A program made the translations under genes and the position numbers. The notes under the pieces are model-generated. The model was not told the origin of the DNA, made no database searches, and worked only from the letters and a program-made list of their open reading frames with translations. From DATIHT01 sp035480415 (GTDB lineage: Bacteria; Patescibacteriota; Microgenomatia; Curtissbacterales; GWA2-41-24), in assembly GCA_035480415.1 (NCBI GenBank), contig DATIHT010000074.1, positions 1 through 5,778 on the forward strand: DNA of 5,778 nt, in the 5' to 3' direction. Below are positions 1 through 4,974 of this stretch, one piece after another. The stretch's first letter is position 1, and each line of letters opens with the position of its first letter.

Positions 1-47
1 TTTCGAGCGCAGCGAGAATCAAGTAAACGCTTAGGATTAACCTAGCT
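1..47. other. Short flank upstream of the first gene; no gene identified
   Basis: All three plus-strand frames reach a stop by position 45 (stops at 24, 32 and 43), so at most the last few codons of an upstream plus-strand gene could lie here, converging on the membrane-protein gene. Bases 4-16 contain CGAG-CGCAG-CGAG, a short GC-rich stretch flanked by direct CGAG copies. A weak TAGG/CCTA stem (about 32-44) has no following U-tract, so I do not call a terminator. Confidence 0.3.
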
Positions 48-482
48 TTACTTATACTTAGGTTTAATCTGGAAAAGTAGATAGAATCCTATCAAAGCTC
101 CAATAATGTGGCCAACCGAAAAACCTACTACCGATGCCACCACATTTACTACTTCACTCCAGAAAAGCAAATTCCAACCATTCATCTTACCGGCTTTTAG
201 ACCCGGAAAGGCCAAAAGCATCATCACACCCGAAATTCCAAGTCCGATTGCAGAAATAAATGCACCGCTAAAGCTCACACCAGTTGCCGCGCCAGGAGAA
301 GAAAAAGCCGAAGGTATTCCAAACGCACCCAATCCAACCAAAACAAACAAGACACCAAAAATACCAGCAATCCAAGGCATCCAGACAACAAGACCATTCA
401 CTGCAGTAGCAGGAAGCGGTGGTAAAGATTTAAACAAACCTTCCAGAGAAGAAACTATTGAATTATTACTTGATTTGTCCAA
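48..482 (-). CDS. Small multi-pass membrane protein of unknown function (144 aa)
   Basis: A 144-residue integral membrane protein. The first 30 residues are polar with a Pro-rich stretch (residues 20-25). Hydrophobic segments follow at about 31-54, 70-92 and 104-138; the last is long enough to be one long helix or a two-helix hairpin, split near the Gly/His at 123-125. The C-terminus is basic (KPKYK), which favours a cytoplasmic tail by the positive-inside rule. The start is TTG at 482-480: an AGGAGGTGA Shine-Dalgarno (complement of 488-496) lies 5 bases upstream, and no in-frame ATG is better placed. The plus-strand frame over the same bases is Pro/Lys-rich and looks like a shadow. It is divergent from the 98-residue gene. 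The style, especially the GWNLLFWSE segment and the closing IGALIGFYLLFQ segment, resembles small membrane proteins I associate with CPR genomes. I know no function for them and assign none. Confidence 0.85.
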   Translation of the reverse strand: MDKSSNNSIVSSLEGLFKSLPPLPATAVNGLVVWMPWIAGIFGVLFVLVGLGAFGIPSAFSSPGAATGVSFSGAFISAIGLGISGVMMLLAFPGLKAGKMNGWNLLFWSEVVNVVASVVGFSVGHIIGALIGFYLLFQIKPKYK

Positions 483-487
483 TTAAA

Positions 488-496
488 TCACCTCCT
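488..496 (-). promoter_or_regulatory. Strong Shine-Dalgarno that fixes a TTG start
   Basis: On the minus strand this reads AGGAGGTGA, a nine-base match to the anti-Shine-Dalgarno complement, 5 bases before the TTG at 482. It is the main reason for accepting the non-ATG start of the 144-residue membrane protein. Confidence 0.8.
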
Positions 497-512
497 TTTG
501 CAATTCACATAT

Positions 513-542
513 ACCATACGCCCAATAGTTTAAATAAATCAA
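513..542 (-). promoter_or_regulatory. Candidate promoter for the 144-aa membrane protein
   Basis: Minus strand: TTGATT (542-537) as -35, an 18-base spacer, then TATGGT (518-513) as -10, each 4 of 6 to the sigma-70 consensus. An overlapping TG-G-TATATG could serve as an extended -10 instead. Predicted transcription starts would give a leader of roughly 25 bases containing the Shine-Dalgarno. The same -35 hexamer and spacer length recur at 4297-4268 and, nearly, at 4938-4967. Confidence 0.4.
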
Positions 543-564
543 CTATTTGTAATATCATTAACAT

Positions 565-861
565 ATGGCTGCAAAATACCGGGAATATTTCGACATGATG
601 TTAAAAGATAACAAGGAACTTTTCGAAAACTTTAAAGACATCCACGACCACTACACAATGGAGCCGCAAAAGTATCAGAAGGTTTTTAACCAATACGGAC
701 AGGAAATTTTAGACATTGTGCAGGAGTACGAAAACCGTCTTTGTTCTAAATCTGAAGGCGGCGGATACGGACGCTTCTCAACAGGGCTTTCGGACAAATT
801 CCGCGCAGAAGTTAAAAAATATCTGCCCAAGATCAACTCCATAGGTCTTCAGAGTGCTTAA
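565..861 (+). CDS. Conserved-looking small soluble protein of unknown function (98 aa)
   Basis: A 98-residue soluble, charged, mostly helical-looking protein with no signal peptide and no membrane segment. Residues 1-60 look like two or three amphipathic helices rich in Lys/Glu/Phe/Tyr (KDNKELFENFKDIHDHY, then QEILDIVQEYENRL). A Gly-rich turn (SEGGGYGRFS, about 63-72) and a basic C-terminal helix (DKFRAEVKKYLPKI) follow. One Cys is present, so there is no obvious metal site. The ATG at 565 has no Shine-Dalgarno; a TAATAT hexamer at 550-555 ends 9 bases before it, so the mRNA may have a very short leader. The gene ends 21 bases before the preferred GH13 start, and the GH13 -35 element lies within its last codons. 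I do not recognise a named family. The ORF is credible from its composition and fit between neighbours. Confidence 0.75.
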   Translation: MAAKYREYFDMMLKDNKELFENFKDIHDHYTMEPQKYQKVFNQYGQEILDIVQEYENRLCSKSEGGGYGRFSTGLSDKFRAEVKKYLPKINSIGLQSA

Positions 862-876
862 AAATTCGTGTACAAT
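848..876 (+). promoter_or_regulatory. Candidate promoter giving a leaderless GH13 transcript
   Basis: TTCAGA (848-853, 4 of 6) as -35, a 17-base spacer, then TACAAT (871-876, 5 of 6) as -10. The GTG at 883 follows the -10 by 6 bases, about where transcription should begin, so the message would be leaderless. This placement is one reason for preferring GTG 883 over GTG 868, which lies upstream of the -10. Confidence 0.45.
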
Positions 877-882
877 GGGCAT

Positions 883-2472
883 GTGGATATTAATTGGCCA
901 CAAAACTCAATCATCTACCATATTTATCCCAGAAGTTTTAAAGACACAAACGGCGACGGCATTGGCGACTTACAGGGAATCATAGATAAAATAGATTATC
1001 TAACTTATCTAGGTGTAAACGCTGTTTGGCTTTCCCCTATTTATAAATCCCCCCAAAAAGATTTTGGCTACGACGTTTCGGATTATAAACGGGTAGACAA
1101 ATGTTACGGAACAATAAAAAAATTCGAGGAATTAGCAGAAAAACTTCATAAAAAAAATATAAGAATAATGATGGATTATGTCCCAAACCATACATCAAGC
1201 AAACACCCTTGGTTCGAAAAATCCAGAAGCAGCAGAGATAACACAAAAAGGAACTGGTACGTCTGGAGGAATCCTAAAAAGGATGGTTCTCCTCCAAACA
1301 ATTGGCTTTCTGTCTTTGGCGGTTCTGCTTGGCAGTGGGACAAAAAAACAAAACAATATTACTTACACACCTTCGATTTAAACCAACCAGACCTTAACTG
1401 GCACAATAATGATGTCGAAAAACACATGCTTAGCGTAATTAACTATTGGCTAAAAAGGGGCGCAGATGGCTTTCGAGTTGATGCCATTTATCATTTATTT
1501 AAAAACCAAGATTTTGGAGATGAACCAGAGAATCCTAACTATTCAACAGACAGCCTACCCTACTACAAACTTTTTCACACCAAAACTTATGCCCTTCCGA
1601 AAACAATAGAGCTAATGAGAAGAATTTCTCATCTTCTAAAAAGAAGTGGTGGTAAATTTATGGTCAGCGAAGTTCATACCGGTCCGGAAGATCTTATGAA
1701 GATGTATAAAAATGTTGACTGGAGATATTTTCAACCATTTAATTTCTCATTAATTTTTTTACCCTGGATAGCAAAGACACAAAAAGAATACGTCGACCAG
1801 TACGACAGACAAATTGGAAAAACTTACTTTCCTTGTTATGTCTCAGGCAATCATGACGTCAAAAGAGCAGCAACAAGAATTGGAGAAAAACAGTCAAGAA
1901 ATCTAGCAATTATGCTGCTAACGCTTAGAGGCTTTTCCTATATATACAGCGGCGACGAACTGGCAATGACGGACACACCAATCGCCAAAGATAAAGTAAT
2001 GGACACTTTCGAATTGCACTCTCCCGGCCTTGGCCTTGGAAGAGACCCCCAAAGGACTCCTATGCAATGGGACACAACTAAAAATGCGGGGTTTTCAACA
2101 GACAGTCCTTGGTTACCCGTTAACAAAAATTATAAAAAACTAAACGTACAAGCGCAGATGCAAGACAAAAAATCGCATCTTAACTTATATAAAAAATTAA
2201 TAAATCTCAAAAAAACGTCTCCTGCAATAAAAGAGGGCGAGTACATTCCCCTGCCCATGCCAGCACCAAATGTTTATTCTTATTTGAGAGAAAAAGGCGC
2301 TCAAAAAGTCTTGGTTGTTGTTAATTTCGACAACAAGCCAAAAAAGCTGTCTCTAGGTTATAAAGAGGCAAGAATTATCCTCGACAGTTTTTTAACCAGA
2401 GAACCAAACAAAAAAGTAAGTCTTGTCGATTTTAAATTAAAACCGGACGAAGGAATAATCTTCGAACTTTAA
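883..2472 (+). CDS. GH13 alpha-glucosidase (oligo-1,6-glucosidase/maltase-like)
   Basis: Retaining alpha-glucosidase of glycoside hydrolase family 13, oligo-1,6-glucosidase/maltase branch, expected to release glucose from short alpha-glucans in the cytoplasm (no signal peptide). Numbering from GTG 883 (529 aa): calcium-loop motif DTNGDGIGD 21-29; region I DYVPNH 98-103; region V QPDLNW 168-173, typical of this branch; region II GFRVDAIYHL 196-205 with nucleophile D200; region III SEVH with acid/base E263; region IV NHD with D325; GRDPQRTPMQWD 386-397; C-terminal beta-domain from about 440. The full catalytic set is present and the length is near the usual 530-560. Ala after the nucleophile, where oligo-1,6-glucosidases have Val, hints at preference for alpha-1,4 links; treat this as tentative. 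In-frame GTG 868 would add five residues, but the family starts just before the IIYHIYPRSF segment, and GTG 883 sits right after a -10. Trehalose synthase or sucrose hydrolase remain possible alternatives. Confidence 0.95.
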   Translation: MDINWPQNSIIYHIYPRSFKDTNGDGIGDLQGIIDKIDYLTYLGVNAVWLSPIYKSPQKDFGYDVSDYKRVDKCYGTIKKFEELAEKLHKKNIRIMMDYVPNHTSSKHPWFEKSRSSRDNTKRNWYVWRNPKKDGSPPNNWLSVFGGSAWQWDKKTKQYYLHTFDLNQPDLNWHNNDVEKHMLSVINYWLKRGADGFRVDAIYHLFKNQDFGDEPENPNYSTDSLPYYKLFHTKTYALPKTIELMRRISHLLKRSGGKFMVSEVHTGPEDLMKMYKNVDWRYFQPFNFSLIFLPWIAKTQKEYVDQYDRQIGKTYFPCYVSGNHDVKRAATRIGEKQSRNLAIMLLTLRGFSYIYSGDELAMTDTPIAKDKVMDTFELHSPGLGLGRDPQRTPMQWDTTKNAGFSTDSPWLPVNKNYKKLNVQAQMQDKKSHLNLYKKLINLKKTSPAIKEGEYIPLPMPAPNVYSYLREKGAQKVLVVVNFDNKPKKLSLGYKEARIILDSFLTREPNKKVSLVDFKLKPDEGIIFEL

Positions 2473-2567
2473 AAATATTCTCCGTGTGCCCTTAGACTAT
2501 GTCTTTCGTGTTGCTCTTTGCTAGCAAACCTCATCCCGCAGAAAAAACACCTCAATTCTTCTACCAG
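2469..2567 (-). CDS. Micro C2H2 zinc-finger protein (about 32 aa, non-ATG start)
   Basis: A 32-codon frame encoding little more than one C2H2 zinc finger. With the first residue at 2567, the ligands are C7, C10, H23 and H28 (CX2CX12HX4H) and F14 occupies the conserved core position; His20 replaces the usual Leu. This is the classical spacing, not the 9-residue loop of bacterial Ros/MucR fingers. An in-frame TGA lies directly upstream. A GGGAGGTGA Shine-Dalgarno (2582-2574) sits 6 bases before CTG 2567, making CTG the best-placed start; TTG at 2555 (codon 5) is a more usual codon but is 18 bases from the Shine-Dalgarno. The TAA (2471-2469) overlaps the GH13 TAA from the other strand. It shares the CGM-F core and RH-L--H ending with the frame at 4846-4760 (9 of 22 finger positions identical), while the DNA has diverged. 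It probably binds one zinc ion; nucleic-acid or protein binding is inferred. Confidence 0.6.
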   Translation of the reverse strand: MVEELRCFFCGMRFASKEQHERHSLRAHGEYF

Positions 2568-2573
2568 TTCAAT

Positions 2574-2582
2574 TCACCTCCC
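2574..2582 (-). promoter_or_regulatory. Shine-Dalgarno upstream of the 32-aa zinc-finger frame
   Basis: Minus strand GGGAGGTGA, with GGAGG ending 9 bases before CTG 2567. There is no other reading frame of useful length it could serve: the ATG at 2585-2583 lies just upstream of the GGAGG and its frame stops after seven codons. It therefore supports translation of the zinc-finger frame. Confidence 0.55.
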
Positions 2583-2644
2583 ATCAAAGTACTCCACAAC
2601 AACAACAATAAGTAAGTTAAATTAAAAATGAATCAAAACTGTGT

Positions 2645-2702
2645 AAGGGTCTTGTAACAAGATCCTTGCGGTCCTCGTTCTGTAGATGCAGAACTGCGGG
2701 CC
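2645..2702 (-). terminator. Tandem hairpins 3' of the glycosyltransferase; possible terminator
   Basis: Two adjacent inverted repeats. The first has 10-base arms 2645-2654 and 2658-2667 around a 3-base TAA loop, with nine Watson-Crick pairs and one wobble. The second pairs 2677-2682 with 2689-2694 perfectly (6-base loop), extended below a small internal loop by 2670-2674 with 2698-2702 (one wobble). Read on the minus strand they start 7 bases after the glycosyltransferase stop, as expected for a 3'-end structure. Neither has an immediate U-run: the nearest, in the T-rich stretch near 2636-2617, begins several bases after the distal stem. They could be an imperfect terminator, a stabilising 3' end, or a processed spacer before the zinc-finger gene. 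Confidence 0.45.
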
Positions 2703-2709
2703 TAAAGAA

Positions 2710-4254
2710 TTACGGAAGAACTAACTTGGCTATCTCAGGATGTCGACTTAGATAACTTGCAGCATATTGTTGTTTTAGATCTTCGTGGGAAGTGATTACT
2801 AATTGAGTAGGCTCGAAAAAAGAACTTGTTGCATAAGCAACCCCAGTTACTAAAGCTCCATATGCACCGTTCATATATACACTAAATCGGTTTCTTTTGT
2901 GGTCACGCATTTTTTCATAATGAATCTCATTGGCCAATTTGAATCGCTTGCCCATTATGACCGATATACCAAATTGCTTTACAGATTCCAAACCAGTATT
3001 CTGAATTAATTTTCTCCACATTGCATCCATCATTAATCTTTTCAACTTCTCTTTAGACTCTTTAACCTCTGTCGTCTCAAGTTGCACTACACTATTTTCC
3101 ACTTGAGTCAAAGATGATTCCTTAAATGCCTTTCCAACGAGCGCCGCTGCTCCTGCTGCTTGCCCTTCAGCAATGGTTCCACCTTGGCTTTCATTATCAT
3201 CTGAAAATAGGCATACAATTTCAGCACTGTTGAATGCCTTGCGCTTATCTTCTTCGGAAATTCGCCCAAGAAAAATAATGTGATCGTTTATCCCAAGCGA
3301 TGTAGCCAAAGCTTTTAATTCTTCCTCCTGCGGACCACTCCCTGCAATCACCAGTTTAAAATTCTTAGGAACTTCCGGATCATCAAGCACTGCTTTTATT
3401 GTGTGAAGTAAATGCTTAAAACCTTTTCTTTCTTCCAATCTTCCAATTGAAAACAGTACAAGTGTATTTTTATCAAGAACCTGTCCTGCCCAATTTTCCC
3501 TTTTAGGACATTCAGGACCATAACCATCCAAAACAATCGGGTTTGGAATCATCTCCACTCTAGACCCAATTCGCTCCATTTCTCTACCATAAATTCTTAC
3601 ATACCGTTGCTTCAGGTCTTCGTTGTTTAAAATAGTGGCATCCACTTGTCCAAACCAACTCAAAGCCCAAACTCCAGGCTTCCATTTCTTCATGTGAATC
3701 TCAGAAGTGTCTGCATGTTCATTAGCAAAAAACACCTTCTCGTGACTAAGTGGATGTGCTTTAAAAAATGGCGTCGCAGCCAAGCCAAAGTAGTCTATAG
3801 TAAGCTGCTCCCACTCAATTAAATCGGCCATATCTATATATCTTTTAAGTTTTGCTATTTCGACAAATGCATCTGGTTTATCCCAACTTGAAACTGTCTT
3901 GTGCTTCTGGGAATCTGCAGGATATGAATAACCAAATGTCACGAGGCGACGCCTATCTCTACGAGAATCTCCCATGAGGTTGCCTGGGGGTCTTAAATCT
4001 GAAACATTTGTCAAACCAGTCGGATCATAGAGTTCACCATCTCTACGTGGCTCCTCCCATCTATATCTAGGAGCCCCTTCATATACAATAATTAAATTAC
4101 TCGGATCATCAGGATCCTCATAATCTACTAAAAAGTTGCATTTATCGTTTCTTATACCAGCAACGCCACCGAGATGATCCTTATAAAGCGGATATCCGCC
4201 GGCTTCAAGTACTTTAGGATTTTTCTTCCAAAGGGTCGGGATTCTCTCACTCAT
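2710..4254 (-). CDS. GT-B glycosyltransferase, family 4-like (514 aa)
   Basis: Probable retaining GT-B glycosyltransferase transferring a sugar from a nucleotide-sugar donor; donor and acceptor cannot be read from sequence. The C-terminal Rossmann half has the GT4 hallmarks: SIGRLEERKGF (269-279), LVIAGSGP (301-308), IIFLGRISEEDK (326-337), and an EX7E motif at E355-E363 followed by a Gly/Ala-rich GQAAGAAALVG. The N-terminal acceptor half is less standard: a GG pair at 29-30, a charged Arg/Asp/Pro-rich stretch at 64-105, and MIPNPI (235-240) in place of the usual IPNG. Residues 452-514 form an extra tail, including a small hydrophobic stretch (about 462-480), beyond the usual end. At 514 aa it is longer than a typical 350-420-residue member. 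No signal peptide. ATG 4254 has no Shine-Dalgarno. It follows the 155-residue gene by 23 bases and has its own promoter-like sequence. A role in surface polysaccharide or glycoside synthesis is plausible, not shown. Confidence 0.88.
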   Translation of the reverse strand: MSERIPTLWKKNPKVLEAGGYPLYKDHLGGVAGIRNDKCNFLVDYEDPDDPSNLIIVYEGAPRYRWEEPRRDGELYDPTGLTNVSDLRPPGNLMGDSRRDRRRLVTFGYSYPADSQKHKTVSSWDKPDAFVEIAKLKRYIDMADLIEWEQLTIDYFGLAATPFFKAHPLSHEKVFFANEHADTSEIHMKKWKPGVWALSWFGQVDATILNNEDLKQRYVRIYGREMERIGSRVEMIPNPIVLDGYGPECPKRENWAGQVLDKNTLVLFSIGRLEERKGFKHLLHTIKAVLDDPEVPKNFKLVIAGSGPQEEELKALATSLGINDHIIFLGRISEEDKRKAFNSAEIVCLFSDDNESQGGTIAEGQAAGAAALVGKAFKESSLTQVENSVVQLETTEVKESKEKLKRLMMDAMWRKLIQNTGLESVKQFGISVIMGKRFKLANEIHYEKMRDHKRNRFSVYMNGAYGALVTGVAYATSSFFEPTQLVITSHEDLKQQYAASYLSRHPEIAKLVLP

Positions 4255-4278
4255 ATAAAGATGAGGAATTATATGAGT
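4249..4278 (-). promoter_or_regulatory. 10-bp perfect inverted repeat over promoter and start codon
   Basis: Arms 4249-4258 (ACTCATATAA) and 4269-4278 (TTATATGAGT) are exact reverse complements separated by 10 bases. On the minus strand the upstream arm begins at the last base of the 155-residue gene's stop codon and covers most of the TATAAT -10 element. The downstream arm contains the glycosyltransferase ATG and the next codon. As DNA it looks like an operator; in a read-through RNA it would hide the start codon in a hairpin. Confidence 0.5.
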
Positions 4279-4297
4279 TACTTTTTGAGGAAATCAA
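4268..4297 (-). promoter_or_regulatory. Candidate internal promoter for the glycosyltransferase
   Basis: Minus strand TTGATT (4297-4292, 4 of 6) as -35, an 18-base spacer, and a consensus TATAAT (4273-4268) as -10. It overlaps the end of the 155-residue gene. Transcription would start near 4261, leaving only about six untranslated bases before the ATG at 4254. Best-scoring promoter in the window by eye. Confidence 0.5.
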
Positions 4298-4745
4298 CAA
4301 CTTTTTGTTTGTCGGAAACTACAAACATTTTTTCTTGTCCAGGTTTTTCGTCCTTTCCCACCTCAACACTGTCTATTACACCAGCATCTGCGAGCTCCAT
4401 TAAACTTCTTAATGTTCTAAAATATTCCACTTGAAATTCACTCTGTAAATCGGCCTGCTGCCGCCTTGCACCAGGATCCATCGCATCAACCATCTCTGTC
4501 AAGGAAAAAGGTTCCTGGTAATCTAGCAAGCCTCTCATTACATCGCTCGGTGTAAAAGGATGCGTCCATAAATCACCGTCCAATGGGCCTTGGGACCATC
4601 TTTCTGCCAACAACTGAGGTTTTATATCACGTTGATTCGGGCGAGCAGTATCTGTAGAAAGGCTACGAACTATACCGCTCCCCAGTCTTCTTACCTTAGC
4701 AACGATACCTACAGTGCGGCTTTCTACATTACCCGATCCGTCCAT
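4278..4745 (-). CDS. Unknown protein with winged-helix-like C-terminal half (155 aa)
   Basis: A soluble 155-residue protein that I cannot place in a named family. The N-terminal 60 residues are polar with several Arg/Lys (KVRR at 17-20) and probably flexible. From about 65 the order resembles a winged helix-turn-helix: a helix (TPSDVMRGLLDY), a short helix after a turn (SLTEMVDAM, 81-89), a long candidate recognition helix (FRTLRSLMELADAGVI, 109-124), then a strand-turn-strand (SVEVGKDEKPGQEKMFVVS, 126-144) like a wing, and a closing helix. The phrase LRSLMELADAGVIDSVEVG has the rhythm of ArsR/MarR-type regulators. This fold call is by eye only. ATG 4745 lacks a Shine-Dalgarno and follows a TAAAAT hexamer (4757-4752) by 6 bases, so it may be leaderless. 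It lies 14 bases after the 28-residue zinc-finger gene and 23 before the glycosyltransferase, suggesting one transcription unit and possibly local regulation. Confidence 0.75.
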   Translation of the reverse strand: MDGSGNVESRTVGIVAKVRRLGSGIVRSLSTDTARPNQRDIKPQLLAERWSQGPLDGDLWTHPFTPSDVMRGLLDYQEPFSLTEMVDAMDPGARRQQADLQSEFQVEYFRTLRSLMELADAGVIDSVEVGKDEKPGQEKMFVVSDKQKVVDFLKK

Positions 4746-4751
4746 AAATTT

Positions 4752-4757
4752 ATTTTA
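4752..4757 (-). promoter_or_regulatory. Candidate -10 element for a leaderless 155-aa gene
   Basis: Minus strand TAAAAT (5 of 6 to consensus) ends 6 bases before ATG 4745. The only -35-like hexamer, TTGGAG (4783-4778), is 20 bases away, so the promoter is weak. It lies just after the stop of the zinc-finger gene at 4760; read-through from that gene is the alternative. Confidence 0.3.
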
Positions 4758-4759
4758 CA

Positions 4760-4846
4760 CTAAAAAAGGCTGTGAGACTCCAACTCGTGCCTGTCACGGT
4801 CATCGCTATAGTCAAAACTCATACCGCATATATAACACCTGTGCAT
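4760..4846 (-). CDS. Micro C2H2 zinc-finger protein (28 aa)
   Basis: A complete 28-codon gene consisting almost entirely of one C2H2 zinc finger. The ligands are C4, C7, H20 and H25 (CX2CX12HX4H), with F11 at the conserved core position; the loop between is acidic (DYSDDRD). Only three residues precede the first Cys and three follow the last His. ATG 4846 has a strong AAAGGAGGA Shine-Dalgarno (complement of 4851-4859, with GGAGG 5 bases away), and the frame stops at TAG 4762-4760. The gene is first in the minus-strand group, 14 bases before the 155-residue gene. It matches the frame at 2567-2469 in ligand spacing, the CGM-F core and the RH-L--H ending, which argues that both are real and paralogous. 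One finger this small would fold around zinc but bind DNA weakly alone; RNA, protein or dimeric DNA binding are all open. Its existence as a gene is better supported than its role. Confidence 0.72.
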   Translation of the reverse strand: MHRCYICGMSFDYSDDRDRHELESHSLF

Positions 4847-4850
4847 GAAA

Positions 4851-4859
4851 TCCTCCTTT
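4851..4859 (-). promoter_or_regulatory. Shine-Dalgarno of the 28-aa zinc-finger gene
   Basis: Minus strand AAAGGAGGA, with GGAGG ending 5 bases before ATG 4846. It is one of the three strong Shine-Dalgarno sites in the window and the best single reason to accept so short a gene. Confidence 0.7.
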
Positions 4860-4871
4860 CAATTCTGCCTC

Positions 4872-4890
4872 AGTTTAGCAAAAGCGCTTT
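4872..4890 (-). promoter_or_regulatory. Extended -10 and adjacent palindrome upstream of the zinc-finger gene
   Basis: Minus strand TGC-TAAACT (4880-4872) fits an extended -10 (TGn plus 4 of 6). Directly upstream, 4881-4890 is the perfect 10-base palindrome AAAGCGCTTT, where a repressor could sit between -35 and -10. A TTGAAC further upstream is about 21 bases from the hexamer, so a normal -35 is not evident. Predicted leader is about 20-25 bases and includes the Shine-Dalgarno. Confidence 0.33.
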
Positions 4891-4927
4891 AAGAATAAGT
4901 TCAAAAAATGGTAAGAATTACGCAAGA

Positions 4928-4967
4928 ATCAAGATACTTGATCTGCCGGTGATTTTGTGCTTACAAT
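4928..4967 (+). promoter_or_regulatory. Candidate promoter and overlapping dyad for the holin-like gene
   Basis: TTGATC (4938-4943, 4 of 6) as -35, an 18-base spacer and TACAAT (4962-4967, 5 of 6) as -10. The ATG at 4975 lies 7 bases after the -10, which predicts a leaderless message. The -35 overlaps a perfect inverted repeat, ATCAAG (4928-4933) and CTTGAT (4937-4942) with a 3-base centre, a possible operator half-site pair. Confidence 0.45.
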
Positions 4968-4974
4968 GGAACTA

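Noticed and set aside
106..486. 126-codon plus-strand frame opposite the 144-residue membrane protein
   Set aside because: Pro/Lys/Thr-rich composition typical of the antisense of a hydrophobic gene; the minus frame has convincing membrane helices and a strong Shine-Dalgarno.
868..882. GTG 868 as the start of the GH13 gene
   Set aside because: It lies upstream of the TACAAT -10 and adds five residues without family similarity; GTG 883 is placed correctly after the -10. It cannot be fully excluded if the gene is read through from the 98-residue gene.
2591..2610. ACAACAACAACA microsatellite-like run
   Set aside because: Only about four AAC units in a non-coding stretch; too short to suggest phase variation.
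2628..2657. Nine-codon plus-strand frame ending in the first hairpin, resembling a leader peptide with attenuator
   Set aside because: No plus-strand gene follows for it to regulate; the next gene on that strand is more than 2 kb away and the hairpins fit the minus-strand 3' end.
2645..2712. tRNA or tRNA-like gene
   Set aside because: There is stem structure but no T-loop or D-loop consensus, no acceptor stem closing about 72 bases, and no CCA.
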